Shown: positions 26,451 to 35,688 of the stretch, piece after piece
Layout: each line of letters starts with the position of its first letter
How positions within the stretch are numbered: the first letter of the stretch is position 1
NCBI GenBank assembly: GCA_007859835.1
Contig: SJPJ01000001.1
Span: forward strand, 4,330,513-4,394,512
Direction of reading: 5' to 3'
DNA from: Novipirellula herctigrandis
Lineage (GTDB): Bacteria > Planctomycetota > Planctomycetia > Pirellulales > Pirellulaceae
Length of the DNA: 64,000 nucleotides
Position numbers and translations under genes: made by a program
The notes under the pieces: model-generated
The model's database searches: none
Told to the model about the DNA's origin: nothing
Seen by the model: the letters and a program-made list of their open reading frames with translations, nothing else

Positions 26451-27887
26451 TTGGGCCGAAAGCGAAGACCGATCCGATTCTCCACCATTCTGTTTGCGGT
26501 TATCTTGCTAGCGTGCATTGCCTTCATTTTTGGCACTTCGGCTTTTCAAGCCAGTGGCACGCGGGTGCTTTCGCCGGCTGATTTTTATATGACCCGGCTG
26601 ATCGACGTAACGATTTTTTTGTGGCTATTTTGGGTCGGTTCGTCCATTGGTAGCTTTTTGAATGTGGTCGCTTGGCGAATGCCTCGTGGTGAAAGCGTGA
26701 ATGGCCGATCGTATTGTCCGCGTTGTCATACGCAGTTGAAAGCCCGCGACAACTTTCCCGTTTTTGGTTGGTTGGCTTTGCGTGGACGTTGTCGAACATG
26801 TCGCTTGCCGATTTCGCCCCGCTATCCAATCGTTGAGGCGGTTGTAGGGGCATCATTGACGATGGTTGGCATCGGCGAAGTCTATCGGTTTGCATTGCCT
26901 TTTCAGACAGTCCCGTGGCACAGCGTCCCCTTATCGGCACTGACGGATGCGACGGTTCTATTAACGCTGCTGTACCACATTTTAGCAATTTCGCTGTCAT
27001 GGGCGTTTGGGTTGATCCGCTTTGACGGCCATACGCTACCAGCCAAATTGAAAGTCACTGCATTCTTGATTTTAATCGGCGGCATGTTGATTTTCCCCGC
27101 CGTTATGGTAGTCCCTTGGCCAATGCGACTGGAGGCGATTTGGCAGCCTAGCGGACGCTATTTGGATGCCTCGATGCGGTTGATCACGGGATTGGTCAGT
27201 GCCGCATTCTTCGCACGTTGTTTGACACGGGGGCTATGCCGCGAAGCGGATCCCAAATTGGATCCTCTGGGCAAGTCCACCGCTCGGTTGATGGATTTGA
27301 TTGCGATCATTGCGGTGCCATCGATCGTGGTTGGTTGGCAGTCGATAGCAGGCGTGTTGATTGTGGCGTCCGTTGTTGCGGTACTGCTAAGACGTGTGCT
27401 TCCAAGTTCAGTCGATGCGCTGGGGCGTTTTGCCATTGCGATTCCAATCACGATGTCGCTCCATATCGTATTTTGGCGATGGCTCCAAGAAGCTTGGTTT
27501 TGGCCAAGTACCGATAGCACCCCAGCGGTGGTCTTGATCGCATCGGCGATCGTTTTGGTGAGCCCAATGTGGTTGCGGGAGCCGTTCCGGTCGCAGGAGG
27601 AGGAACAACGACGGAAAAGAAAGGACTCGCTTGATGGGCCCACTTTGACGGACGGGCCTACTCTGGATGACGGGGCCACTCTGGATGACGGGGCCACTTT
27701 GGATGACGGGGCCACTTTGGATGACGGGGCCACTTTGGATGACGGGCCCACTTTGGATGACGGGCCTACTCTGGGTGACGGGCCTACTCTGGGTGACGGG
27801 GGCGAAGCTGACGAAAGAAGGCTTTCTTCTGATCTGGAAGCGAAAAACCAAAACCACAACTTTGGAAGAAATCCTCCGACGAGCTGA
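26451..27887 (+). CDS. Prepilin peptidase-like protein (A24 family) with repeat tail
   Basis: The 478-residue membrane protein has GSFLNVVAWRMPRGESVNG and the cytoplasmic two-CxxC domain (CPRC and CRTC near residues 88-120) of type IV prepilin peptidases, which cleave and N-methylate pilin precursors. One catalytic Asp is plausible in RFDGHTLP. The second should lie in a GxGD motif, but the aligned segment reads ARLMDLIAI, so the glycines are gone. Activity is therefore doubtful. Residues 390-455 consist of nine hexapeptides of DGATLD/DGPTLD type encoded by an 18-bp repeat. The TTG at 26451 is the only start matching the N-terminus. The end overlaps the convergent GNAT gene by 104 bp. Confidence 0.82.
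   Translation: MGRKRRPIRFSTILFAVILLACIAFIFGTSAFQASGTRVLSPADFYMTRLIDVTIFLWLFWVGSSIGSFLNVVAWRMPRGESVNGRSYCPRCHTQLKARDNFPVFGWLALRGRCRTCRLPISPRYPIVEAVVGASLTMVGIGEVYRFALPFQTVPWHSVPLSALTDATVLLTLLYHILAISLSWAFGLIRFDGHTLPAKLKVTAFLILIGGMLIFPAVMVVPWPMRLEAIWQPSGRYLDASMRLITGLVSAAFFARCLTRGLCREADPKLDPLGKSTARLMDLIAIIAVPSIVVGWQSIAGVLIVASVVAVLLRRVLPSSVDALGRFAIAIPITMSLHIVFWRWLQEAWFWPSTDSTPAVVLIASAIVLVSPMWLREPFRSQEEEQRRKRKDSLDGPTLTDGPTLDDGATLDDGATLDDGATLDDGATLDDGPTLDDGPTLGDGPTLGDGGEADERRLSSDLEAKNQNHNFGRNPPTS
27633..27794 (+). repeat. 18-bp tandem repeat, nine units, inside the prepilin-peptidase-like gene
   Basis: Nine 18-bp units of GACGGGGCCACTTTGGAT type run without interruption; units 4-6 are identical and the outer ones vary at a few bases. 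Each unit adds one hexapeptide to the plus-strand protein. The period is a multiple of three, so copy changes keep the frame. The last units also contain the stop codon of the minus-strand GNAT gene (27784). Confidence 0.95.
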
Positions 27888-28269
27888 TCGCCATAATTTC
27901 CATGATTCCTAGGTCATGTGCTCGCTGAACACAATGATCCACTAGTGACTTGCCAACGCCGGCGTTGCGGTATTCATGATGAACGGCCAGACTGAGGAGT
28001 TCGGCTATCTTGGTGCTATACATTTCGATCGCGGCAAAGCCAATGCATTGTTCTCTGTCTTGACCATTTTGATTTTTGACCGTTCGGACGGCCATGAAAC
28101 CGTGCCGCGTCAATTCGATGATTTCCGCTTCCGTTCGTGACAGGAGAGATCGCTGAGCGACGTAGGGTCGTAGCAGCGCGTGGATTGCCTCCGCGTCACT
28201 TGGAAGTGCTTGCCGGATCGCCACGTTTTCCGGCAACGGTAGATGGGATTGCGATTGATCCGTCGTCAC
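27784..28269 (-). CDS. GNAT N-acetyltransferase (ArgA-like N-acetylglutamate synthase type)
   Basis: The 161-residue protein is a single GNAT domain: NVAIRQALPSDAEAI at the start, AELLSLAVHHEYRNAGVGKSLVDH containing the acetyl-CoA-binding (R/Q)xxGxG/A pattern, and SSEDFFQSCGF near the end. The short stand-alone form and EIIELTRHGF resemble ArgA-type N-acetylglutamate synthases, which make the first intermediate of arginine synthesis, but other substrates are possible. The last seven codons (LRPRHPE and the stop) are encoded by the 18-bp tandem repeat of the convergent gene, so its C-terminus is probably not conserved. aroDE starts upstream on the same strand, ending 24 bp before this ATG. Confidence 0.85.
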   Translation of the reverse strand: MTTDQSQSHLPLPENVAIRQALPSDAEAIHALLRPYVAQRSLLSRTEAEIIELTRHGFMAVRTVKNQNGQDREQCIGFAAIEMYSTKIAELLSLAVHHEYRNAGVGKSLVDHCVQRAHDLGIMEIMAISSSEDFFQSCGFGFSLPDQKKAFFRQLRPRHPE

Positions 28270-28293
28270 AATGGGGCCCTGCTCTTGTTTAGA

Positions 28294-29784
28294 TTAATTC
28301 CAGCGAACGGAACTCGTTGCGTCCTTGATCTTTTTACGAATCACCGGAATCGGCGCATCGCGTCCAGTGAACAATTTGTATTGATAGGCCGCTTGGCGAA
28401 CGAACATGTCGACGCCCGTGATTAGACGGCACCCATTTTGTTTCGCGTACTTGACCAACAACGTTGATTCGGGGTGGAACACGGTGTCAAACACGACCAA
28501 GAATTGATTCATCTTTGCCGCGTCATACGGAGAGCTGTCGACATCGGGATGCATGCCCACCGGTGTGGCGTTGACAAGCAAATTGATTTTGACTTCGTGG
28601 CGTTGGCTCCATTCAACGACGCGACAGCCAATCTCAGCTGCAAGGACCTGCGTTTTGTCTAGGGTGCGAGCCGCAAGAGTCACATCCGCGCCTCGTTGGC
28701 GAAGTCCCCAAGCGATTGCCTTGGCAATACTGCCGGACCCGAGCACTAACACCGAAACGCCTTGCATCGGTTTTTCAACATCTTTTTTTAGATTGAGTAC
28801 TTCGGAGATGCAATCCATCGAGGCGCGGTAATCGGTATTGTAACCGAGGTTGTCCTTGCCCTGCGAAATCATCGTATTGACCGCCCCGATCCCGCTGGCG
28901 CTCGATTCGGCTTGGGTGCAATATTCAAGCGCAGGCTCTTTGTGCGGGCTAGCGATGCTAACGCCACTAATTTGTAATTCGCGAATGCTTTGCATGAATT
29001 TGTGAAGGTCATCATGCGGTACGCGAAACGGCAAGAACCGAGCATTGAGCTCCTGGTCGTAGAAGGCCGTATTGAAAATCATTGGGCTATAGTTGTTTGC
29101 AACCGGATCGGCGATCACTCCGAACAATTCGGTATCTTTGTTGATCTGCTTGTACCGATAAAGCTCGGTCATTTCCTTCCAATTTAATTGGCCCGGCGCG
29201 AGTTTTTTATCAACACTGTAGGTGGCATAGGTGAAGGGCGAACCGACGCGTTCGCCTAGAATTCGCGTGATCATGCCAATCTCGCCCATACAGATTCCGA
29301 TCGTCGGCTGCTTGGCGTTCTTGACCATGTTGAGCATCCGGATATTGTCCGAAAAGGTTGTGGCCATCGTTGCAAGCTTGACGATGTCGGCATCCTCTTC
29401 TGCCATCGCGGCGGCGATCTCTTCGATTTCCTCGGGTGTGTCGGAAAACTTGTGATAGCTGATCACCCGTTTGGTGGTTCCGTAGCGGGGGATTTGGGAG
29501 GCGACATCCGCTTCGATATCGACATATTCGACCCCAGCGGCGATGGCGCTTCGCAGCAGCATCAATCGCTCTTGTTCGCTCTTCATCCACCGACCGCCAT
29601 CTTCGCGACGACGGCATGTCACGACGACGGGACCAGGACGGTTTTCGATCAGCCGCCTCAAATTGACAGCCCGACCGATGAAGTCGAGTCGCAATTCGAC
29701 AAGTTCGGCGCCTTGGTCGACAAGGTATTGATGTTCGGCGATCATCCGTTTGTGGCGGGCGCGACCGAGGCTAACACAAATCAT
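28294..29784 (-). CDS. aroDE: Bifunctional 3-dehydroquinate dehydratase / shikimate dehydrogenase
   Basis: The 496-residue fusion catalyses two successive steps of the shikimate pathway. Residues 1-210 are a type I dehydroquinase with catalytic His in ISYHKFS (about 132) and the Schiff-base Lys in DIVKLATMA (about 156). Residues 220-496 are shikimate dehydrogenase: FGVIADPVANNYSPMIFN at the substrate end, SPHKEPALEYC, NTDYRAS and the NADP-binding VLGSGSIAKAIAW. The fused order is known from plants, Chlamydiae and Planctomycetes. The gene ends 24 bp before the GNAT gene; the 306-bp region upstream separates it from the divergent propeller gene. Confidence 0.95.
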   Translation of the reverse strand: MICVSLGRARHKRMIAEHQYLVDQGAELVELRLDFIGRAVNLRRLIENRPGPVVVTCRRREDGGRWMKSEQERLMLLRSAIAAGVEYVDIEADVASQIPRYGTTKRVISYHKFSDTPEEIEEIAAAMAEEDADIVKLATMATTFSDNIRMLNMVKNAKQPTIGICMGEIGMITRILGERVGSPFTYATYSVDKKLAPGQLNWKEMTELYRYKQINKDTELFGVIADPVANNYSPMIFNTAFYDQELNARFLPFRVPHDDLHKFMQSIRELQISGVSIASPHKEPALEYCTQAESSASGIGAVNTMISQGKDNLGYNTDYRASMDCISEVLNLKKDVEKPMQGVSVLVLGSGSIAKAIAWGLRQRGADVTLAARTLDKTQVLAAEIGCRVVEWSQRHEVKINLLVNATPVGMHPDVDSSPYDAAKMNQFLVVFDTVFHPESTLLVKYAKQNGCRLITGVDMFVRQAAYQYKLFTGRDAPIPVIRKKIKDATSSVRWN

Positions 29785-30090
29785 GAAAAAGAATCAAAAA
29801 CCGAAAGAGGAATTAGGCTTATAATGGGGCAGCCCGTGCGGCACCCGCCCTATAATCGCTTGAAAAACCGACGCTGACTACTAGGCTTATCCTAGATGCT
29901 CTTGCTTCAAAGACCATCGCTCAAGTCGATGGACACCTGTTTTCCTGGCAAGTTTTCTGCCAAATAGGCCGGCATTTTCGATGAGTCAGCCAGGTAGTCT
30001 AATGATAGTCCAGTTCGACGACTTGTTCGCCCTGGTTGCTGTATCACGTTTTCGACGGTATCAATCTGCCACTTTTGCGACTTTTTTCTG
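29785..30090. other. Intergenic region between divergent aroDE and the PQQ-type propeller gene
   Basis: It must contain both promoters. Two TATAAT-like hexamers are visible on the plus strand near 29821 and 29851, but neither has a convincing TTGACA partner. No RNA gene, repeat or ORF with coding character is seen. Confidence 0.5.
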
Positions 30091-31215
30091 ATGCTGAACC
30101 GCCTTTGCACTTTTGTGACGCTGTTTTTTCTCGGGATTTTCGGGGTGGTTACGCCATCTGTCTCCGCTGCGGAGAGTGACGATTGGGCCCTTGCACGTGG
30201 GACCCCCGAATCAACGGGTGCGACAAAATCACGCGTTCCGGATCAACCTTCGGTGGTATGGGAATTTCAAGCCGACGAAGCGATTGAAGCGACTCCAATC
30301 GTGGCTGGGAATCGGGTTTTTGTTGCCGATGTGATGGGAAAACTCTACGCGATCGACCGCAAAACGGGTAAGGAAATCTGGAGTCACAACTTTGATACCG
30401 GTTTTGTCGCTGCCGCTGCGGTTCGTGGTGACCACTTAGTGATCGGTGATATCGAAGGAAACCTTTATTCGATCGTGGCCGAAACGGGCCAAGTCACGTG
30501 GCAAAAAGCGACTGAAGGCGAGATCAATGGCTCGGCAGCTTTCTTTAAAGAAAACGTCCTGGTGGCCAGCCAAGATGGAAAACTCTACTGCTTCAAGGGC
30601 GATGATGGAGCGATCGAGTGGACTTATCAAACCGACGATCAAGTTCGCTGTAGTCCAACGATCGCAGGTGATCGCACGTTTCTTGGAGGTTGTGATGGAC
30701 GTTTACACATGGTTGACCTCGAGACCGGAGAAGCGGCAAGCGAGCCGATTCCGCTTGGTGGGCCGACTGGCAGCACGCCCGCAGTCGATGGTGACGTCGC
30801 GATTTTGCCAATCATGGATGGAGCGGTGCTGTCGCTTGATTGGAAAACGGGAAAAGAGTTATGGCGTTTTGTTGACCCGAATCGACCACAAGAATACCGC
30901 AGTAGTGCAGCGATCAGTGGCGATACGGTGGTCGTCAGTAGCCAGAATAAACAGGTCGAAGCGATTTCGCTAAAGACAGGAAAGTCCAAGTGGCGGTATG
31001 TTATGAAACGGCGTGCGGACGCTTCGCCAGTTATCTCGAAGGATGACGTTTGGATTGCCGCGACCGATGGACGTTTGATTCGTCTGTCTTTGGACGAGGG
31101 AACCGAGCGTTGGGTCTACGAAATTCGCGGCTCCTTTGTCAGTTCGCCCGCTATCGCCGGTGGTCAATTGTTTGCCGCCGATGATAATGGGGTAGTGCGT
31201 TGCTTTAGCAAATAA
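30091..31215 (+). CDS. Exported PQQ-type beta-propeller protein (BamB-like)
   Basis: The 374-residue protein has a signal peptide (LFFLGIFGVVTPSVSA, cleaved near residue 28) and repeated blades with the PQQ/quinoprotein pattern: VFVADVMGKLYAIDRKTGKEIW, LVIGDIEGNLYSI, VLVASQDGKLYCFKGDDG and WIAATDGRLIRLSLDEG, about seven in all. The repeats do not include dehydrogenase catalytic residues. The family includes BamB of the outer-membrane assembly complex and many planctomycete propellers of unknown role. No bam neighbours are present. The HemW-like gene starts 69 bp downstream. Confidence 0.85.
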   Translation: MLNRLCTFVTLFFLGIFGVVTPSVSAAESDDWALARGTPESTGATKSRVPDQPSVVWEFQADEAIEATPIVAGNRVFVADVMGKLYAIDRKTGKEIWSHNFDTGFVAAAAVRGDHLVIGDIEGNLYSIVAETGQVTWQKATEGEINGSAAFFKENVLVASQDGKLYCFKGDDGAIEWTYQTDDQVRCSPTIAGDRTFLGGCDGRLHMVDLETGEAASEPIPLGGPTGSTPAVDGDVAILPIMDGAVLSLDWKTGKELWRFVDPNRPQEYRSSAAISGDTVVVSSQNKQVEAISLKTGKSKWRYVMKRRADASPVISKDDVWIAATDGRLIRLSLDEGTERWVYEIRGSFVSSPAIAGGQLFAADDNGVVRCFSK

Positions 31216-31284
31216 TACAAGTTGCTGGTGTTCTGCCTCCACCACCGCCTCGGTGGCTTCTCACTCCTTTCCCTTCATCCCCAG

Positions 31285-32610
31285 ATGACTCCTATGTCCT
31301 CGGCTGCAAGCGATAAGAAAACCAACGTCGGTAGTTACTTCATTTCAAACTACCCGCCCTACAGCCAGTGGAACAAGGATCAATTGCCTGCGGTTCACGA
31401 GGCGCTCGACAGCCCGCCAAAGCAAGAGACACCGCTTGGCCTCTATTTACACATCCCGTTTTGCCGAAAACGCTGCAAGTTCTGTTACTTCAAAGTGTTC
31501 ACGGATGTGAATGCCGCCGAAGTCCAGCGATATGTCGACGCACTTTGCAGCGAGATTTCAATGGTTAGCAAATTGGCTGTCATGGGCGATCGACCATTTC
31601 GGTTTGTTTATTTTGGCGGCGGTACACCAAGCTTCTTGTCCCCCAAGCAACTCACGAAACTTGCCGATCGGTTGCGCGAGCACATTTCATGGGACGGAGC
31701 CGAAGAGGTCACGTTTGAATGCGAACCAGGCACGCTGAGCGAAACGAAAGTCAAATCACTTCGAGACGTTTTGGGCGTGACACGCATCAGTTTGGGCATT
31801 GAAAACTTTTCCGATAAGATCCTCGAAGAAAACGGACGGGCTCACTTAAGTAAGCAAGTCTTCGCCGCATGGGATTGGATTACCGAAGCCAATTTCCCGA
31901 ACGTTAATATCGACTTGATTTCCGGGATGGTCGGCGAGACATGGGACAATTGGAAAGAGAACGTCCGGCGGACGCTTGAACTGTCACCTGAGAGTGTCAC
32001 GATTTATCAGATGGAATTGCCCTTTAACACCGTTTACAGCAAAGATATCCTCGGCAATCAAGTGGAAAGTCCCGTTGCGGATTGGGATACTAAACGAGCC
32101 TGGGTTGACTATGCGTTCAACGAATTCCTTGCCGCCGGCTACCGTGTCAGCAGCGCCTACACGGTCGTCAAAGATCCGAACAAAGTGAATTTTTCGTACC
32201 GTGATAACCTGTGGCAAGGAGCCGATTTGTTGGCGACGGGAATTGCCAGCTTTGGTCATGCAAGCGGCGTGCACTATCAGAATGTGGCGGAGTTAGAGCA
32301 ATATCTATCGACGGTCGAATCGGGCAACTTGCCGCTCGGGCGAGGGTTCGTCCCAACGGATCATCAACGATTGGTCCGCGAAATGATCCTGTTACTGAAG
32401 CGAGGCCATCTTGAAGTGGACTACTTCCAAAACAAATTCGGCGTCAATATTCTCGACCATTGGCGCGGGCCGTGGGACGCCTACGTCGACGAGGGCCTAG
32501 TGGAGATCGACGGCAACACGATTCGGCTGACCCGCGAAGGATTGCTTCGAGCCGACGGGATGTTGCCTGTCTTCTTTGAGCCGGAACATCAAGGTGTTCG
32601 CTATACGTAA
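31285..32610 (+). CDS. HemW/HemN-like radical SAM protein (coproporphyrinogen III oxidase family)
   Basis: The protein has about 441 residues. The radical SAM cluster motif CRKRCKFC (CxxxCxxC) lies near residue 59 within LYLHIPFCRKRCKFCYF, followed by YFGGGTPSFL and SLGIENFSDKILEENGRAH, typical of the HemN/HemW group. The C-terminal part has the HemN-like domain (EMILLLKRGHLEVDYF). True HemN enzymes oxidise coproporphyrinogen III; HemW relatives bind and transfer heme. The sequence does not decide between them. The ATG at 31285 is preferred to the TTG at 31222, which adds an implausible peptide; ATG 31294 is also possible. Confidence 0.87.
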   Translation: MTPMSSAASDKKTNVGSYFISNYPPYSQWNKDQLPAVHEALDSPPKQETPLGLYLHIPFCRKRCKFCYFKVFTDVNAAEVQRYVDALCSEISMVSKLAVMGDRPFRFVYFGGGTPSFLSPKQLTKLADRLREHISWDGAEEVTFECEPGTLSETKVKSLRDVLGVTRISLGIENFSDKILEENGRAHLSKQVFAAWDWITEANFPNVNIDLISGMVGETWDNWKENVRRTLELSPESVTIYQMELPFNTVYSKDILGNQVESPVADWDTKRAWVDYAFNEFLAAGYRVSSAYTVVKDPNKVNFSYRDNLWQGADLLATGIASFGHASGVHYQNVAELEQYLSTVESGNLPLGRGFVPTDHQRLVREMILLLKRGHLEVDYFQNKFGVNILDHWRGPWDAYVDEGLVEIDGNTIRLTREGLLRADGMLPVFFEPEHQGVRYT

Positions 32611-32630
32611 GTCGCGGTCAGATACGGATC

Positions 32631-33410
32631 CTAGAAATTTGGCCCTATCGTTTCACTGCCCTCACGCGTCACCAAGGCGTCGAATGTGGTACGGTCGAGC
32701 GAATTGGTTACCGCTCGTACGGAACCATCCGCCATGATGAGGTGACCGGCTTCAGCACCATCGAGCTCGCTGATCGCCGCAAATGCTTCGTCCGGTGTCA
32801 TGTCTTGTGTTGAGGACCACACCGCGGTGCGATTGGGGAGTTCAATCATCATCACTGTGTTGGACAATCCATCGAGCACGTCGCGGAATCGGACTTTGGT
32901 GTCGGCCGTCGGTGGGAACATGGATTCCTCGGAAACAATGGCGAAAACTCCTGTTTCACCTGGGTTTCCCTTCATTGCCTGAAAGGCCATCGGCGGGTCG
33001 GTGGAAATGGCTAGGTTCGTTGGGCTGTCCCAAGGTTGGGTCGAGTCAATCATTTCCCATTGACGTTGACCTTCGGTGAAAGGCGAGACAGCGATTCGCC
33101 AACCGATTGTTTCTTCGCCTGCCATGTTGGTGTTGGTCGTAAACGGTAATTGCTTGTACGCAGAGTGATAATTGTGAATCGCCAAAGCGACTTGCTTTGC
33201 ATTGTTCGAGCGTTGCATTCGTTGTGCGGCTTGGCGTGCGGCACCGATCGCCGGCAGCAAAAGTGCGACGAGAATTCCGCCGCAAAATAACATCATCACT
33301 CCGACAACGCCAAGAATGATCCAAATGGTTGCGGAGCTAGAAGACCGGGGTTGAACCTGAGGGGACGGTGGAACTGAAAAAGGATCACTGGCCGGGGGGA
33401 CGTTCGACAT
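32631..33410 (-). CDS. DUF1559-type protein with one N-terminal membrane helix
   Basis: The 259-residue protein has a Pro/Ser-rich cytosolic start (1-30), one helix ([25 protein letters not shown]) and the pseudopilin-like stretch [26 protein letters not shown]. The C-terminal part has [11 protein letters not shown], matching the DUF1559 H-x9-DG-type ending. The family is greatly expanded in planctomycetes and has unknown function. The ATG at 33410 is chosen; the upstream 29 codons to a TTG have no coding character. Confidence 0.82.
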   Translation of the reverse strand: MSNVPPASDPFSVPPSPQVQPRSSSSATIWIILGVVGVMMLFCGGILVALLLPAIGAARQAAQRMQRSNNAKQVALAIHNYHSAYKQLPFTTNTNMAGEETIGWRIAVSPFTEGQRQWEMIDSTQPWDSPTNLAISTDPPMAFQAMKGNPGETGVFAIVSEESMFPPTADTKVRFRDVLDGLSNTVMMIELPNRTAVWSSTQDMTPDEAFAAISELDGAEAGHLIMADGSVRAVTNSLDRTTFDALVTREGSETIGPNF

Positions 33411-33531
33411 GATTGGCCTCGAGGAATTGGGGATGCGGCGGATGATGGGTACATCCCAATTGTATCGGATCCTGTGGACCAATAGTGCTTCGAGCACGTT
33501 TCAGTGATTGTTTTCGGAATCCCTGCGCAAG

Positions 33532-33605
33532 ACCATTGTGCAGCGCACCGATCATTGTGCAGCGCACCGATCATTGTGCAGTGCACCGATCATTGGTCAG
33601 TGCAC
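33532..33605 (+). repeat. 19-bp tandem repeat, nearly four copies
   Basis: Units ATCATTGTGCAGCGCACCG at 33532-33550, 33551-33569, 33570-33588 and a shorter last copy at 33589-33605, with one to three changes. It is noncoding and lies upstream of the DUF1559 gene, beyond the pgs relic. Each unit contains a short GTGCA/TGCAC-like inverted element. Confidence 0.85.
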
Positions 33606-33652
33606 AGCGGGTTACAGAAGCAAAATTTGGCAGCCCATTCCACCTTTTGTAC

Positions 33653-33945
33653 CTAAACCATCGGTTCCGGTTGCCCGCTTCCTTTGCGTGGACCGGCCCC
33701 CTTCATAAAGCGATGCCCAAAGTCCGTCAGTAAGAATACTCGCAACGACCCGCGGATCGAGAATAGAACGATTAGCATCCATAGTCGGCTCCGACGCGTT
33801 TGCTTGAAAACGCCACCTTCGCCCACCGCCAATTGTTGTTGCGGTTTGAGATGCATGCCGTACTTTACAGCGATTTGATCCATTTCAACCAAGTGGATCA
33901 CGGGAATATCTTGGCGCATGAATCGAGTCATGATGGAGTCGATTT
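33653..33945 (-). pseudogene. Probable 3' remnant of pgsW (poly-gamma-glutamate system protein)
   Basis: In a frame different from the upstream gene, the segment reads SIMTRFMRQDIPVIHLVEMDQIAVKYG, then VGEGGVFK, then a hydrophobic stretch (LWMLIVLFSIRG). The IPVIHL...YG...GEGGVF pattern resembles the C-terminus of PgsW-type proteins as I remember the family. The frame can be read without a stop from about 34000, but the roughly 200 central residues expected in PgsW are absent. No start is convincing. I infer a deletion with frameshift; an independent small membrane protein is the alternative. Confidence 0.45.
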
Positions 33946-35112
33946 CTAAAAAACGACGGGACGCCGATCGATTGAGTACCGGTTTGTAGGCTCGTTTGCC
34001 AAGATAATTGGCCTGGCACCAATTGTGTTTAACGCAGCTAAAACGGAGACGTTCATTCCTGGAAACGAACCGCTGTAGCCAACCGCGACCAAGTCACCTT
34101 TCCCTACGCCTGCTGCTTTAAGCATGTCCACCACGACCGCAGCCATGTTGGGGTTGGTCGACGTTAGTTTTGCACAACATTCGGCCAATTGTTTCGAACG
34201 GTCTGGTCGATCAAATCGACAATTGAAGATCATCACTCGCTTAGTCACATCCGGAAAACGGTCGCATGCCATGTTCCAGATTCTCTCCGTCGACTCTGGG
34301 TCGTTCGCAGCAAATCCGTTGACAAAGGTGATTTCACGGCCAAAGAAGTTAAGCTCTGCAACGGTCATGATTCCTGGGTCGGGATTGGCTGACCACATCC
34401 CTTGAAGCGCGGTCGATCGATCCACGCCAAGATCGCTCAAGATTCGCAGTGCAAACGCAACGTTCTCTTCATGCTCGATATAAGAAAATTGTGCCATTTC
34501 CAAAGGTGGAATTCCTTTGACTTCCTCGTCACCCACCGTAATTAACTCGGTCTTGCGGTCATCGCAGACTTTTCGAAACGCGTCCAAGTGACGTTGTTCG
34601 GCGGTATAGAGTTTGCCGTCCTTGGGAACCATTCCTAGCAACGTCCATACAACATCCTTTTCCCAAGGCCCCATCACGTCCAAATGGTCTTCCCTAGCGT
34701 CGGTGATCACGCTGTGGGTGGCGTCAACCCACTTAAACTCGCACAGCCATTGCAAGTAGGGAATCAGCGTCATGCACTCGATCACCAGTGCTTTGGATTC
34801 CATCACGGCTGCAGCTCGAACGATCCGAATTTGTTCGATCACGTTCGCGCGGGCTGGGCGAAATACCGGGTACTCCGCCCCGTCAGGCAAGATCATTCTT
34901 GCCAGCGTTCCAGTGGTCTTTGCACAAGTATGAGTTCCCGATGCACGTAGGCCTGCGGCAATCAATCGAGTGACTGAGGACTTACCACGTGTTCCATTAA
35001 CATGAATCCGCGTTGCAATCGCAGCAAGTTGCCGGCGGTGAAAATACGATTCGAGCAATCCGAGGCCGACAAGCGAGCCGGTGGTGCTGAGCAAAGCAAG
35101 CGAGCTATCCAT
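33946..35112 (-). pseudogene. pgsB: pgsB-pgsW chimera: PgsB ligase domain fused in frame to a PgsW fragment
   Basis: Residues 1-312 match PgsB/CapB, the Mur-ligase-like ATPase that makes poly-gamma-glutamate: a membrane-anchor helix, then HVNGTRGKSSVTRLI near 37-51 and FNCRFDRPDRSKQLAE near 296-311. The last ~75 residues of PgsB are missing. From about 317 the sequence (TSTNPNMAAVVVDMLK, GDLVAVGYSGSFPGMN, LAALNTIGARPIILA) looks like PgsW, which in known operons lies after pgsC. The final 17 residues are unrelated. The simplest reading is a deletion that removed the pgsB end, all pgsC and the pgsW start. The open frame might still be translated. Coding of PgsB is certain; the chimera is inferred from remembered family sequences. 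Confidence 0.6.
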
Positions 35113-35688
35113 CCTTGATGGTTAACTCCAGTACTAAAATTGTGAACAGAAATTGTCCGAGATGAAGTATCCGGACCCTTGCTGCCAAGCCGCAATCAAT
35201 CGAAGCGAATTGGCGTTTTCAACAGCGGTGCGAATGATGATGAGGGAATAAATCTCTGCTAGTGGCGCAGGCCAAAAATCACGATTCGGGAGAAAAAATT
35301 ACGTCCGTCTTTCCAGCGTGGCGGCGTTGCCGGACGGGCTGCCACAACAGGCCGGCAAATCCGGTTGTGAGCACTGCAACATGACCGCGCCGCATAAGGA
35401 CGGATCCTACGCGGTTTTTCCAAGAGACAACGGCGGACGGTGGTGGCTCCTGCACCGCAGACGAAAGACGATTCGCTATCACAGAGCGCTGGGGCTCATT
35501 GACCAGCAGCAAGCCATGAGGGGACGAAATTCGCTCTTACGATCAAACGCACGTACTGCAATTAGGGGCAAAAAAAGATCGCCGTCAGAAAATCAAACCC
35601 CGTGGGATAGCCGAAAACAGCTACTTGGGATCACGCTGGCAAGATTAGAGACGTTGGTTGACTTGGATAGTCACTTTTGCGAAGTCGG
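35113..35688. other. 576-bp region upstream of the pgs relic, no recognised gene
   Basis: Short frames exist on both strands (for example 35318-35692 plus and 35279-35512 minus), but none shows a known domain, start signal or coding bias. The minus strand just upstream of pgsB has CTGGAG 13 nt before the ATG, a possible ribosome site. The rest may be remnant sequence. Confidence 0.5.
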
